Shown here: piece after piece, positions 18,765 through 28,678 of the stretch
How positions within the stretch are numbered: position 1 is the stretch's first letter
Layout: every line of letters begins with the position of its first letter
Assembly (NCBI GenBank): GCA_050951405.1
Contig: JBMNIZ010000009.1
Location: 17,752 to 81,751, forward strand
Direction of reading: 5' to 3'
DNA length: 64,000 nucleotides
Source of the DNA: JBMNIZ01 sp050951405
Lineage (GTDB): Bacteria; Bacillota; DULZ01
Notes under the pieces: model-generated
Databases searched by the model: none
The model's input: only the letters and a program-made list of their open reading frames with translations
Told to the model about the DNA's origin: nothing
Program-made: the position numbers and the translations under genes

Positions 18765-19959
18765 GTGCAAAACCGGGAAATCATAGAACAAGGGCAAAAA
18801 TATTTAATGAATACTTACGGCAGGCTTCCTCTGGCCCTGGTCCGGGGTCAGGGGGCCTCAGTCTGGGATGGGGATGGCCGGGAATACCTTGATCTGGTCG
18901 GTGGACTGGCTGTTAACGCCCTGGGGCATGCCCATCCCCGGGTTGTCCAGGCTGTTCGGGACCAAGGGGAGAAAATGTTTCATTGCTCTAATCTTTACTG
19001 GATAGAACCCCAGGTGCGATTAGCGCGGTTACTGGTGGAAAACTCCTGCCTGGACCGGGTCTTTTTTGCCAACAGTGGTGCTGAAGCCAATGAAGGAGCT
19101 ATTAAACTGGCTCGCAAATATGCCAAGATTCACCTGGGGGAAGACAGGTATGAAATCATCACCATGTCCAAGTCTTTTCACGGCAGGACCCTGGCGACCT
19201 TGACGGCTACAGGCCAAGAAAAATATCACCAGGGTTACAGTCCCCTGCCCCAGGGTTTTAAATATGCTTCTTTCAACGACCTGGGATCTTTAGAAAAAGC
19301 TCTTGGCCCCCATACCTGTGCCATTATGCTAGAACCTATCCAGGGAGAGGGTGGGGTTTATCCCGCCGGGGAGGACTACCTGCAGAGGGTGCGCCAGCTT
19401 TGTGATGAAAAGGGTCTCCTCCTGATTTTTGATGAAGTGCAATGTGGCATGGGCCGCACCGGCACTCTTTTTGCCTATGAGAATTACGGGGTAGAACCGG
19501 ATATCATGACCCTGGCCAAGGCCCTGGCGGGCGGGTTGCCTATTGGGGCTCTTCTGGCCAAGGAACAAGTGGCGGCTGCTTTTCAGCCGGGAGACCATGC
19601 CTCCACTTTTGGCGGCAACCCCCTGGTAACCACGGCAGCTATCGCAGTTCTGGAAACAATTTTTACCGAAAAAATTCTGGACAATGTCCGGGAAATGGGA
19701 GATTATTTGGCCGGGGGACTGGAGAATTTAAGACAGAAGTATTCCTGCATCAAGGAAATCCGGGGAAAAGGTCTGATGATAGGAGCGGAGCTGGATTGTC
19801 CGGCGGGGCCGGTAGTGACCGGTTGCCGGGAAAGGGGACTTTTGATCAACAACGTCAGTGATCAAGTACTGCGTTTTCTCCCCCCTTTGATTATTACCAG
19901 CCAGGAGAGTAGACCGGTCCCTGGAAATACTGGATTTAGTATTATCTGACCAGTCTTGA
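18765..19959 (+). CDS. argD: Acetylornithine aminotransferase ArgD (C-terminal frameshift)
   Basis: A PLP-dependent class III aminotransferase of about 398 residues once repaired. Seen are YLDLVGGLAVNALGHAHP, FFANSGAEANEGAIKLARKY, FDEVQCGMGRTGTLFA, TLAKALAGGLPIGA with the PLP lysine, and HASTFGGNPL. An extra A near 19908 (CAGGAGAGTAGACC) shifts only the last 17 or so residues. Removing it gives ITSQEVDRSLEILDLVLS and a stop at 19957-19959. GTG 18765 or TTG 18753 could be the start; neither has ideal spacing. Confidence 0.9.
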
Positions 19960-19986
19960 ACTACTGGGAAAAGAGGGGGCATTGAA

Positions 19987-20943
19987 TTGTCTAAATCCAA
20001 AGAAGAGATCAAACATAATTTACGGGGGAGGGATTTTCTTTCCCTCCACGATTTTGCACCTGATGAAATCCGTTATCTTTTGGAAGTGGCCGCCCATCTC
20101 AAGTCCCAACAGAAAAGGGGCCAGTCCCATCCAATACTCGCCGGGAAAACCCTGGGCATGATTTTTCAAAAACACTCCACCCGGACCCGGGTTTCCTTTG
20201 AAGTGGGGATGTATCAGTTGGGAGGGTTTCCCCTGTTTCTTTCGGGCCATGACCTGCAGTTGGGCCGGGGCGAACCCATCAAGGATACGGCCCGGGTACT
20301 GTCCCGTTATGTGGATGGGATCATGATCCGGACCTTCAGCCATGAAGAGGTAGTGGAACTGGCCGCCTATGCCAGCATCCCGGTCATCAACGGTTTGACG
20401 GATCTTCTCCATCCCTGCCAGGCACTGGCAGATATCATGACTATTCAGGAATATAAAGGGAAGCTGGCCGGGGTGAAGATGACTTACATGGGGGACGGGA
20501 ACAATGTGGCCCATTCACTGATGTTTGCCGGAGCCAAAACCGGCATGGATGTGACCATAGCCTCGCCGGCCGGCTATACTCCCCAGGCGGAGGTTATCCG
20601 GCTGGCCAGGGAGGATGCCTCAGAGACCGGTGGTACCATTACCATTACCGATGATATTGTAGCCGCTGCCAGGGACGCGGATGTTTTGTATACAGACGTC
20701 TGGGCCAGTATGGGACAGGAAGAAGAAGCTGCCCGCCGCCGGAAGGCACTGGAGACTTATCAAATCAACAGGGACCTATTGAAACTGGCCAAGCCAGATG
20801 TGATTGTACTGCATTGTCTTCCCGCCCACCGGGGAGAAGAAGTGACAGAAGAAGTCTTTGAAGGACCCCATGCTGCCATTTTTGATGAAGCGGAAAACCG
20901 CCTCCATGCCCAGAAGGCCATCATGGCGCTTCTAATGGGGTAA
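19987..20943 (+). CDS. argF: Ornithine carbamoyltransferase ArgF
   Basis: A 318-residue, intact transcarbamylase making citrulline from ornithine and carbamoyl phosphate. The carbamoyl-phosphate site is FQKHSTRTRVSFEVG, with MIRTFSHEEV and DLLHPCQALADIMTI. The ornithine site shows GDGNNVAHSLM, and HCLPAHRGEEVTEEV is the C-terminal catalytic loop. The start is TTG at 19987 with GAGGGGG upstream. No carbamoyl-phosphate synthase genes are in the window. Confidence 0.93.
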   Translation: MSKSKEEIKHNLRGRDFLSLHDFAPDEIRYLLEVAAHLKSQQKRGQSHPILAGKTLGMIFQKHSTRTRVSFEVGMYQLGGFPLFLSGHDLQLGRGEPIKDTARVLSRYVDGIMIRTFSHEEVVELAAYASIPVINGLTDLLHPCQALADIMTIQEYKGKLAGVKMTYMGDGNNVAHSLMFAGAKTGMDVTIASPAGYTPQAEVIRLAREDASETGGTITITDDIVAAARDADVLYTDVWASMGQEEEAARRRKALETYQINRDLLKLAKPDVIVLHCLPAHRGEEVTEEVFEGPHAAIFDEAENRLHAQKAIMALLMG

Positions 20944-20993
20944 CCGGGGCGGAAGGTGCAGATAAAAAATGGTCCAGAAGGAGGATGTTATTA

Positions 20994-22200
20994 ATGAAGA
21001 AGGTTGTTCTGGCTTATTCCGGGGGATTGGATACTTCGATAATTATTCCCTGGCTGAAAGAGACTTATGGTTATGAAGTGATTGCCATGGCTGCCGATGT
21101 GGGGCAGGGTGAGGAACTGGAACCCCTGGAGGAAAAAGCTATTCAAAGTGGAGCCTCCAAGATTTATATAGAAGATTTAAAAGAAGAATTTGTCACGGAT
21201 TTTGTATTTCCGACCTTGAAGGCAGGGGCGGTCTACGAGGGCAAGTACCTTTTGGGCACTTCCTTTGCCCGGCCTCTCATTGCCAAGCGTCTGGTGGAGA
21301 TTGCGGAGCAAGAAGGAGCAGAAGCCGTAGCTCACGGTGCTACTGGTAAAGGCAATGACCAGGTGCGTTTTGAACTGACGGTAAAAGCTTTGAACCCGGA
21401 CCTGAAAATCATTGCCCCCTGGCGAATTTGGGATATCCGTTCCCGGGAGGATGCCATTGATTATGCTGAGGCCAGGGGCATTCCCGTACCGGTAACCAAG
21501 GCCCGTCCCTACAGCATGGACCGGAACCTTTGGCATTTGAGCCATGAGGGAGGAGATCTGGAAGACCCCTGGAATGAACCCAAGGAAGATGTGCTGATGA
21601 TCATTACTCCCCCGGAAAAAGCGCCGGACCGTCCCACCTATGTGGAGATTGAATTTGAAAAGGGTATTCCCATTAAAGTGGACGGCAAAAACTATGGTCC
21701 GGTGGAATTAATCGAGAAGCTCAATCAATTGGGGGCAGCCAATGGGGTTGGCATTGACGATATCGTAGAAAACCGGTTGGTAGGCATGAAATCAAGAGGC
21801 GTTTATGAAACACCGGGAGGGACCATTCTTTACTATGCTCACCGGGAGCTGGAATACTTGACTCTTGACCGGCAGACATTTCATTTTAAGGAGATTGCGG
21901 CAGCCAAATACGCAGAACTGGTCTATGATGGAGTCTGGTATTCCCCCTTGCGCCAGGCTATTGATGCCTTTGTTGATGTGACCCAGGAATATGTTACCGG
22001 TACTCGTTCGCTTGAAGCTTTACAAGGGAAATTGTACCCCCGCCGGGGCCAGATCCCCCTATTCCCTGTATAACGAAGAATTTGTCACTTTCGGCCAGGA
22101 CGAAGTTTATAACCAGAAGGATGCAGAAGGCTTTATCAATTTATTTGGCTTGCCCTTAAAAGTCCGGGCCTTGATGGAGAAAAATCTTGCCGGCAAATAA
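20994..22200 (+). CDS. argG: Argininosuccinate synthase ArgG (C-terminal frameshift)
   Basis: It condenses citrulline and aspartate with ATP. The PP-loop VVLAYSGGLDTSIIIPWL is at the N-terminus, followed by AHGATGKGNDQVRFEL, YSMDRNLWHLSHEGGDLEDP and GIGIDD-like segments. One extra base at about 22005 (GGTACTCGTTCG) breaks the frame; without it the protein reads TGTVRLKLYKGNCTPAG and continues to the stop at 22200, about 402 residues. ATG 20994 is preferred over ATG 20985, which overlaps the AGGAGG site. Confidence 0.92.
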
Positions 22201-22251
22201 ATCGATGGTTCTTCAGTCTTTGGTCAAAGTGGTTGCAAGGAGGTACCTGTC

Positions 22252-23649
22252 ATGAAGAAGTTCTGGGGAGGCCGTTTTCAAAAAGACACCGACCGGCTGG
22301 TGGAGGATTTTCATTCCTCCATCAGTTTTGACCAGCGTCTTTACCGCCAGGATATCCGGGGCAGCCAGTCTCATGCCAGGATGCTGGGGAAAACAGGAAT
22401 TATCAGCGCAAAAGAGGCGGAACAGATCATCCAGGGGCTGGAAGAAATACTGGCAGACGTTGAAAAAGGCCGTTTGGAGTTTGAAGTAGGAGCGGAAGAT
22501 ATCCACCTGAATATCGAAAAACTTCTTATCGCCAGGATTGGCCAGGTGGGTAAGAAGCTACATACAGCCAGAAGCCGCAACGACCAGGTAGCCCTGGACA
22601 CTCGTCTTTATCTGAAGGAAGAAATCAGATCCATCCAGTCTCTGCTGATCAACTTGCAGGAGACATTACTTGATCTGGGCCGGGAACACCTGACCACCAT
22701 CATGCCCGGCTATACTCATCTGCAGAAAGCCCAGCCCATCACCTATGCCCATCATCTGATGGCCTATTTCCAGATGTTCAAAAGGGACTGGGAGAGGCTG
22801 GAGGACTGTTATCGACGCACCGATGTGCTTCCTTTAGGTTCCGGCGCCCTGGCCGGGACAACCTTTCCCATAGACCGGCAGATGGTGGCGGAGGAACTGG
22901 GTTTTGCCGCCATCAGTGAAAATAGCCTGGATGGGGTAAGCGATCGGGATTATGTTATCGAATTCATAGCTGCCGTTTCTCTTTTGATGATGCACCTGAG
23001 CCGTTTTTGCGAAGAAATCATCCTCTGGTCCTCTGATGAATTTCGTTTTGTGGAACTGGACGATGCCTATAGTACCGGATCCAGCATTATGCCCCAGAAG
23101 AAAAACCCCGATGTGGCAGAACTCATCCGGGGGAAAACAGGTCGTGTTTACGGACATCTGATGGCCCTTTTGACGGTACTCAAATCCCTGCCCCTGGCTT
23201 ATAACAAAGACCTGCAGGAAGATAAAGAAGCTCTTTTTGATACAGTGGATACGGCAAAAAAATGTCTCTTGACTTTCATTCCCATGCTGAAAACCCTAAA
23301 GGTAAACCGAGACCGCATGTTTCAGGGAGCAAGAGGCGGTTTTACCAATGCTACCGATGTGGCCGATTACCTGGCGAAAAAAGGGGTGCCCTTCCGGGAA
23401 GCCCATGAAATCGTGGGGAAGCTGGTCCTGAAATGCCTGGAAGAGGGCCGGCGCTTGGAAGAATTGAGCCTGGAGGAATACCGGCGGCTGTCCCCTTTTT
23501 TCTCTTCTGATATATACGAAACCATTTCCATTGAGGCCTGCGTTTCCCGCCGGAACACCCCCGGCGGCCCGGCCCGGAAAGCAGTGGAGGACTGCATCCT
23601 TTCCGGCGAGGCCTGGATCGAAATCAAAAAAACAAGAGTCATGGGCTGA
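22252..23649 (+). CDS. argH: Argininosuccinate lyase ArgH
   Basis: A 465-residue, intact member of the fumarase/aspartase superfamily, cleaving argininosuccinate to arginine and fumarate. It shows FWGGRFQKDTD at the start, LHTARSRNDQVALDTRLY, TIMPGYTHLQKAQPI and the family signature GSSIMPQKKNPDVAEL. It is the last gene of argCJBDFGH, with a GGAGGT ribosome site 52 bases after argG. Confidence 0.95.
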   Translation: MKKFWGGRFQKDTDRLVEDFHSSISFDQRLYRQDIRGSQSHARMLGKTGIISAKEAEQIIQGLEEILADVEKGRLEFEVGAEDIHLNIEKLLIARIGQVGKKLHTARSRNDQVALDTRLYLKEEIRSIQSLLINLQETLLDLGREHLTTIMPGYTHLQKAQPITYAHHLMAYFQMFKRDWERLEDCYRRTDVLPLGSGALAGTTFPIDRQMVAEELGFAAISENSLDGVSDRDYVIEFIAAVSLLMMHLSRFCEEIILWSSDEFRFVELDDAYSTGSSIMPQKKNPDVAELIRGKTGRVYGHLMALLTVLKSLPLAYNKDLQEDKEALFDTVDTAKKCLLTFIPMLKTLKVNRDRMFQGARGGFTNATDVADYLAKKGVPFREAHEIVGKLVLKCLEEGRRLEELSLEEYRRLSPFFSSDIYETISIEACVSRRNTPGGPARKAVEDCILSGEAWIEIKKTRVMG

Positions 23650-23814
23650 TTTTTCCTTAACTTCATTTCCTATTGTAATCCGCTCCTTTTGGAGTTATAC
23701 TAAAGTAGCTCGGAAATGCGATGGATAGGAGAAACCTTCTCAATTGCCCCAGGCATGGGAAGTTTTTGAATTTCCCTCTGCAACGGGCAATTAAAAGATT
23801 CAGGAGGTTTTCTC

Positions 23815-24117
23815 ATGTTCAGCGACAAAGTGTTGGTCTGCAAAGAGTGCGGCAAAGAGTTCGCTTTTTCTGCTTCCGAGCAGGAGTTCTATGCGGACAA
23901 AGGATTCACCAATGAACCGGGCCGGTGCCCGGAATGCCGGGCCGCCCGTAAAGCCCGGAGCAGGGGCCGAGGCGGCGAAAGGCGGTCGCCGCGGGAAATG
24001 CACCCTGCCACCTGTGCCGCTTGCGGCAAGGAGACTTCGGTCCCTTTTCAGCCCAGCGGAGGCAGGCCCGTTTACTGCAGCCTGTGCTTCCAAGAGAACA
24101 GCAGGAATAGGTGGTAG
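23815..24117 (+). CDS. Small zinc-ribbon protein
   Basis: A 100-residue protein with two CxxC pairs at each end. The first pair is CKECGKEFAFSASEQEFY with CPECRAARK, the zf-trcl/probable zinc-binding domain. The second is CAACGKETSVPFQP with CSLCF, a pattern common in clostridial CxxC_CxxC_SSSS-like proteins. The centre is basic (RSRGRGGERRS). The family probably binds zinc; nucleic-acid binding is often guessed but unproven. It has an AGGAGG site and its own terminator. Confidence 0.8.
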   Translation: MFSDKVLVCKECGKEFAFSASEQEFYADKGFTNEPGRCPECRAARKARSRGRGGERRSPREMHPATCAACGKETSVPFQPSGGRPVYCSLCFQENSRNRW

Positions 24118-24143
24118 AAGCAAAACCTTCCGGACATGATCTG

Positions 24144-24205
24144 CTCCCCTTTGAGTTGACGCCTGAATGAACAAAAATTCAGGACCAGCTCAAGGGGAGT
24201 TTTTT
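24144..24205 (+). terminator. Rho-independent terminator after the zinc-ribbon gene
   Basis: CTCCCCTTTGAG at 24144-24155 pairs with CTCAAGGGGAG at 24189-24199 with one bulge, then TTTTTT. A second small stem (CCTGAAT/ATTCAGG) sits inside the loop. Confidence 0.8.
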
Positions 24206-24542
24206 GTTAAAGGACATGCTCGCCAATTGGCTCTACCACCTTTTCGAATTCACCAAAAGCAGGTTTGTAGAGGGCAGATACTTGAAAACCCGGTTCCCCC
24301 GGAGTGCCCCCGTCGCTATCAACTTTATGGTGCTTAGGGGCAGTCTGCCCGGGGGACGGTGCATTTGGCGCTTTGATTATATCTACAAAATTCAAATGAG
24401 AAGGTCAGGTATGAATTGGCAAGTCCGCCAGTGGGATACGATCCCGGTTAAAAACTCCCTTACTTTTATATGCTGGGAACAAATCAAAAATATTTGCGTC
24501 CAAAGAAATGTAGAACAGTCTTGAATGCATGGAGGTAAGAAG
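24206..24542. other. Intergenic region with a GC-rich hairpin
   Basis: No convincing gene: a 106-codon open frame here has no family resemblance and no good ribosome site. CCCCCGG at 24296-24302 pairs with CCGGGGG at 24349-24355, and inside it GCCCC at 24306-24310 pairs with GGGGC at 24337-24341, leaving a loop of about 26 bases. No T-run follows, so it is not an obvious terminator. Confidence 0.45.
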
Positions 24543-25466
24543 ATGAAAAAAACACTGGCGTTAGTATTGGCATTGTCCTTGAGCGTCTTTTTAGCGGGCT
24601 GCACCACGGCGCAGCTGGGCCTAGGAGCTGAAGCCCAAAAGCAAGTCCAGGAAAGCCAAAATCAGGATGCGGAGGCCGTCAAAAATTTAGTTGAGGAATT
24701 CGGCCGGAAACTGCAGCTGGTTTCTCTCCTGGCGCCTGAAGATGTCTTGAAAGGGAGCATGGAGGAAAGCTACGCTGAGTTTGTCTCTCCTTCTCTTCTG
24801 GAACAATGGCTGCAGGACCCGATTAATGCACCCGGGAGGCTGACTTCCAGTCCCTGGCCGGACCGCATTGAAATAATCAGCATGGAAAAAATTGCAGAAG
24901 AAGCCTATGAGGTAAAAGGTGAAATCATTGAAATTACAAGCGCAAGTGATGCCGCGGCCGGCAAAAAGCCCATCGTTTTGGTCGTAGAGAAAACAGAGGG
25001 GAAATGGCTCATTAGCCAAGCCCAGGTGGGCGAAGCCCGGGAGAAAGCTTCAGTTGTTTACCACAATACCCGGTACGGTTTCACTTTTTCCCTGCCGGAG
25101 AGCTGGCAGGATTACCGGATTATCACCGATGAATGGGAGGCTTTTTCCCTGGCCGAGGCCAAGCAGGGAGAAGTGGTGGAAAGGGGTCCCGTCATTTCCA
25201 TCAGACATCCCCAGTGGACAGAGGAAGAGCCCCGGCAAGACGTTCCCATCATGATCTTCACCCTTGAACAGTGGGAGGGGCTGGAAGAGGGGGCATTCAG
25301 CCTGGGGGCGGCGCCGGTGGGGCCCACGGAACTGGGCCGCAACAGTCAATATGTTTTTGCCCTTCCCGCCCGTTACAACTATGCCTTTCCCACGGGTTAC
25401 GAAGAAGTGGAAGAGATTTTAGCCGGCCATCCTCTTTCTGCCAACGAAAATTTCCAGATACAATAA
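24543..25466 (+). CDS. Secreted lipoprotein of unknown function
   Basis: A 307-residue protein with a lipoprotein signal ending in the lipobox LAGC (residues about 18-21), so it should sit on the outer face of the membrane. After a charged, Gln-rich linker there is a region (about residues 35-165) with the layout of clostridial NTF2-like or DUF-type stress lipoproteins. The second half (YHNTRYGFTFSLPESW onward) resembles the PsbP/DUF4367-like fold seen in other Firmicutes lipoproteins; this is a weak structural guess. ATG 24543 is chosen because GGAGGT lies just upstream. Confidence 0.6.
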   Translation: MKKTLALVLALSLSVFLAGCTTAQLGLGAEAQKQVQESQNQDAEAVKNLVEEFGRKLQLVSLLAPEDVLKGSMEESYAEFVSPSLLEQWLQDPINAPGRLTSSPWPDRIEIISMEKIAEEAYEVKGEIIEITSASDAAAGKKPIVLVVEKTEGKWLISQAQVGEAREKASVVYHNTRYGFTFSLPESWQDYRIITDEWEAFSLAEAKQGEVVERGPVISIRHPQWTEEEPRQDVPIMIFTLEQWEGLEEGAFSLGAAPVGPTELGRNSQYVFALPARYNYAFPTGYEEVEEILAGHPLSANENFQIQ

Positions 25467-25498
25467 AACAGCGCCGAAGCTCCTTTTAAAAAAGAGAG

Positions 25499-25540
25499 GG
25501 CACTGTCTCTTGAAGCTTTTCAGAGGCAGTGCCTTTTTTT
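25499..25540 (+). terminator. Rho-independent terminator after the lipoprotein gene
   Basis: GGCACTGTCTCT pairs with AGAGGCAGTGCC with one mismatch, followed by seven T residues at 25534-25540. Confidence 0.88.
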
Positions 25541-25566
25541 ATGATAAATATTTCTGGCAATATACC

Positions 25567-25595
25567 TTGACAGACATAGTATTATGGGTTAAATT
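25567..25595 (+). promoter_or_regulatory. Promoter of the padR-membrane protein pair
   Basis: TTGACA at 25567-25572 and TAAATT at 25590-25595 with a 17-base spacer, 21 bases before the PadR start. PadR proteins often repress their own promoter, but I cannot point to an operator. Confidence 0.65.
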
Positions 25596-25616
25596 GTATA
25601 TTGGGTGGTGAGATAG

Positions 25617-25976
25617 ATGTCTGCCAGAATATCCACAGATTTGATCCGGGGTCATACCGATACCATCATTCTAAACATACTTCGGCAGGGGGACAGTTAC
25701 GGCTATGAGATTTACAAAAAGATCATTAAACTGAGCGGGAATCGGTATGAATTAAAGGAAGCCACTTTATACACGGCTTTCCGCCGCTTGGAGCGGGATG
25801 AATACATCGTTTCATACTGGGGCGATGAAAGCCAGGGGGGCAGGAGAAAATATTACCGCCTTACCGACAAAGGCAGGGAACTCTACGAGAAAAACAAAAA
25901 GGACTGGCTCTTCGCCAAAGATGTGCTGGATAAATTGATCACGGGAGGAATTGACCATGTCCAAGGACTTGGATAA
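25617..25976 (+). CDS. PadR-family transcriptional regulator
   Basis: A 119-residue winged-helix regulator. The helix-turn-helix is in DTIILNILRQGDSYGYEIYK, with ELKEATLYTAFRRLERDEYI as the recognition region and GGRRKYYRLTDKGRELY as the wing. The short C-terminal helix forms the dimer. It overlaps the next gene by 20 bases. This padR plus DUF1700-like pairing is common in Firmicutes and often linked to envelope stress; the ligand is unknown. Confidence 0.9.
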   Translation: MSARISTDLIRGHTDTIILNILRQGDSYGYEIYKKIIKLSGNRYELKEATLYTAFRRLERDEYIVSYWGDESQGGRRKYYRLTDKGRELYEKNKKDWLFAKDVLDKLITGGIDHVQGLG

Positions 25977-26610
25977 AAGAGTAAAATCGCACATCGACAA
26001 GCTCTTTGCGGGAATTACCGAGAGCCGGCAGCTGCGGGATTTAAAGGAAGAATTGGCCATCAACATCAAGGAAAAAATTGCCGATTATAAAGGGAAGGGT
26101 CTGGATGAGGAACAGGCTTTTCAAGAAGCCGTGATTTCCATGGGGGATTTGAGCGAATTGGCGGAGGAGATGCGGAAGTACGGGCAGGGTCCGGCTGCAT
26201 CACCGTTTCCTTCCCATCCAACGGCGCGGATTTCCACGGCCGGCATTGTCGCAGGAGTGCTGCTCATTCTTTTCGGCATTTTCACCGTGCTCATCTTGTA
26301 TTTCATGCGCTCAGATGCGGTCAGCGTGACCGGCGCCGGCATCTTCATTGTGGCTGGCGGCGTACTGCTCACCTACGGGGTGCTTGCCCGGGAAACCCGG
26401 AAAAAATACGGGATGAAGCCGGTCCGGGCTGCCTTGTATGCCCTGTCCGTCGGCCTCATCTTGTTCAGCATCTTCACGGGAATCACTTCCCGCTTTGCCA
26501 CCGGGGAGATGTATATCGCCGTCGGCTCGGTGATGGTCTTTTCTTTAGCCGGGGTTGGCTTATTCTTACTGCTTGCCCTCACGGAAACTGACCGGCGGAA
26601 ACAGTACTAA
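25957..26610 (+). CDS. Permease-prefix/DUF1700-like membrane protein
   Basis: A 217-residue protein. The first 80 residues form a helical soluble domain with SRQLRDLKEELAINIKEKIADY and EEQAFQEAVISMGDLSELAEE, typical of the permease prefix domain. Four or so transmembrane helices follow (GIVAGVLLILFGIFTVLILY, AGIFIVAGGVLLTYGVLA and two more). ATG 25957 is preceded by GGAGG. It overlaps the PadR gene and is probably its regulatory partner or target; biochemical role unknown. Confidence 0.75.
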   Translation: MSKDLDKRVKSHIDKLFAGITESRQLRDLKEELAINIKEKIADYKGKGLDEEQAFQEAVISMGDLSELAEEMRKYGQGPAASPFPSHPTARISTAGIVAGVLLILFGIFTVLILYFMRSDAVSVTGAGIFIVAGGVLLTYGVLARETRKKYGMKPVRAALYALSVGLILFSIFTGITSRFATGEMYIAVGSVMVFSLAGVGLFLLLALTETDRRKQY

Positions 26611-26641
26611 AATCAGATTGTAGCGGCCCCGGCTGTTTTTA

Positions 26642-28159
26642 TCAACGTTCATTGATTGCCGAAAAAAGCAGGGGCCGGTATTTTTCAAATACCTTCCGGA
26701 AATGAAAGCCGTAAATGGCAAAGGTAAATGCGTCCGGCAAAAAACGCGGGTATTTGGTCAGGGTTTTTAACAGCAGGCGCCAATAATGGCGTCTTCCTTT
26801 TTCCAGGATGCCCAGGTACAGGGTGGCCTTCAAAAGAGCGGTCAGATGGGAAAAACGAAACAGACCCAGCCTGCTTCTTTTCAGGGGTTTAAACTCCTGG
26901 AAAAACTCCAGGATCCGGTCGTAGTAGCGGGCCGGCTCGTAGATGGTGCTGACTATTTTATCGTAACCGCAGATGAGGGTCTTCAGAGGCATTTTCGGTA
27001 CAAAGTTCAGGGTAAAGTCGGTATTGTTGCCGGTCAGGTTCTGGGATAAGAGGCGGTTTTCTTGCACCAGACGCCGGTAAAGCCTTGTTCCTTTCGGGGC
27101 GTTCAACAAGCTCACCATGGCGGTGACAATACCGCTTTTCTGGATGAATTTGATCTGCCTTTCGAAAATGGAAGGGGTGTCCGAATCGAATCCGACGATG
27201 AAGCCGCCGCTCACCTGGAGGCCGAAATTCTGGATTTTCTTCACGGAAGCGATGAGATTCCTGTTCATATTAGTAAACTTGTTACATTCTTTCAAGCTCT
27301 CTTCATCGGGGGTTTCAATGCCCACAAAGACATGGACGAAGCCTGCCTCCCGCATCAGGTTCATCAGCTCTTCATCGTCCGCCAGGTTAATGGAAGCTTC
27401 CGTGTTAAACCAAAAGGGATAGCGGCGTTCCTTCATCCATTTAATGAGAGCGGGCAGCAGTTCTTTTTTCAGCTTGGCCTTGTTTCCGATGAAATTGTCA
27501 TCCACCATGAAAACGCTGCCTCTCCAGCCCCGCCGGTACAAAGCCTCCAGCTCGGCGAGCAGGGCCTCCGCCCTTTTTACCCGCTGCCTGCGGCCAAAAA
27601 GAGAAGTGATGTCGCAGAATTCGCAGTCGTAGGGACAGCCCCGGGAGTATTGGATATTCATGGAAGCGTAGTCCTGCAGGTTGATCAGGTCCCAAGCGGG
27701 AACGGGTGTTGCGTCCAGATCCGGTTTTTCCCCACTGCTGTAAATATGCCGGGGATTTCCCTTGGCAAGATCATGGAAGAAACGGGGAAGAATTATTTCC
27801 GCTTCCCCCAGCATCAGGTGATCAAGGTCATGGAATTCCTCTGTTTCCATGGTGAAAAGGGGCCCTCCCGCCACCATTTTCTTCCCCAGTTCTTTGCAGC
27901 GCTTGACCACTTCTTGCACGGATTTCCTCTGGATGACCATGGCGCTGATGAAGACATAATCAGCCCAGGCCAGGTCCTCATCCCGCAATGGATTCACGTT
28001 CATGTCCACCAATTTCTTTTCCCAATCTTTTGGCAGGAGGGCGGCCACGGTCAATAGGCCCAAAGGCGGATGGGCGGATTTTTTGTTGATAAAACTGAGA
28101 GCGTATTTGAAGCTCCAGAAGCTCTCCGGGCATTCCGGGTAAACCAGCAATGCTCTCAC
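26642..28159 (-). CDS. B12-binding radical SAM protein
   Basis: A 505-residue protein. The N-terminal part (to about residue 145) is a cobalamin-binding-like Rossmann domain (VRALLVYPECPESFW, PPLGLLTVAALLP, GGPLFTM). The radical SAM core has CPYDCEFC from residue 175, FMVDDNFIGNKAKL and HVFVGIETPDEESLKECN. The C-terminal 140 residues match the DUF4070-type extension of this family. The class includes methyltransferases and ring-forming enzymes; no substrate can be given. The GTG at 28159 is chosen because GGGAGG lies eight bases before it; a longer in-frame version to 28351 has no family similarity in its extra 64 residues. Confidence 0.85.
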   Translation of the reverse strand: MRALLVYPECPESFWSFKYALSFINKKSAHPPLGLLTVAALLPKDWEKKLVDMNVNPLRDEDLAWADYVFISAMVIQRKSVQEVVKRCKELGKKMVAGGPLFTMETEEFHDLDHLMLGEAEIILPRFFHDLAKGNPRHIYSSGEKPDLDATPVPAWDLINLQDYASMNIQYSRGCPYDCEFCDITSLFGRRQRVKRAEALLAELEALYRRGWRGSVFMVDDNFIGNKAKLKKELLPALIKWMKERRYPFWFNTEASINLADDEELMNLMREAGFVHVFVGIETPDEESLKECNKFTNMNRNLIASVKKIQNFGLQVSGGFIVGFDSDTPSIFERQIKFIQKSGIVTAMVSLLNAPKGTRLYRRLVQENRLLSQNLTGNNTDFTLNFVPKMPLKTLICGYDKIVSTIYEPARYYDRILEFFQEFKPLKRSRLGLFRFSHLTALLKATLYLGILEKGRRHYWRLLLKTLTKYPRFLPDAFTFAIYGFHFRKVFEKYRPLLFSAINER

Positions 28160-28678
28160 TTTGGGAACCTCCCCGATTGAGTATTTCTTCCGGCAGCACA
28201 TACTTTTCTTAGTATATACAAAATCTTGCGGTCTCATGAGAAAAAAAGAGTGGGAACATGTCAGGCGTGGACGGAAAGAAAAGTCAGATTGGGATTGATG
28301 GTATTTTCTAAAAAAAATTCGACGCCACAAGACCATTTTCCTGTTCTGCAAGCAAAAATTTCCTTTTCAAGGGACTTGCCCTTTCGTCAAGTTATTTTAA
28401 AAAAATTTTTCGGGCGGATCTGCGGGTCCGCCCTTGTCCTTGGGAAAAATGCTCAAACCCCGGCGGTTCTGGGCTTTTGCCCTGGGAAACCGGCATTTGT
28501 AATTGAAGTGTAACTCTTCTGTGCAGAAAATGAGATTTTCCTGTGCATTTTCTGCCACCGGCTTGTGCGGCCCTTGTTTTCGCCGGATGTTATATTCAGC
28601 TCAAACGACTTGTAATTTTCTGCTGCAGGATTCTTCTCAGGGTATCTACCCAAAAAAAGACGGGAGGAGGATGGGCAG
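28160..28678. other. Intergenic region upstream of the surface-protein locus
   Basis: About 520 bases between divergent genes with no credible coding sequence. GGGCGGA at 28412-28418 pairs with TCCGCCC at 28427-28433 after an A/T-rich tract. No T-run follows on the plus strand; on the minus strand the hairpin is followed by GAAAAATTTTTTT. I see no high-quality promoter for the downstream operon. Confidence 0.4.

Noticed and set aside
24204..24524. 106-codon frame after the zinc-ribbon terminator
   Set aside because: Unusual composition, no ribosome site, no similarity; the region contains a hairpin instead.
27062..28057. 331-codon plus-strand open frame
   Set aside because: It lies opposite the well-supported radical SAM gene, has no family resemblance and no ribosome site.
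28160..28351. N-terminal extension of the radical SAM protein
   Set aside because: A GTG with a good ribosome site at 28159 fits the conserved start; the extra 64 residues look random.
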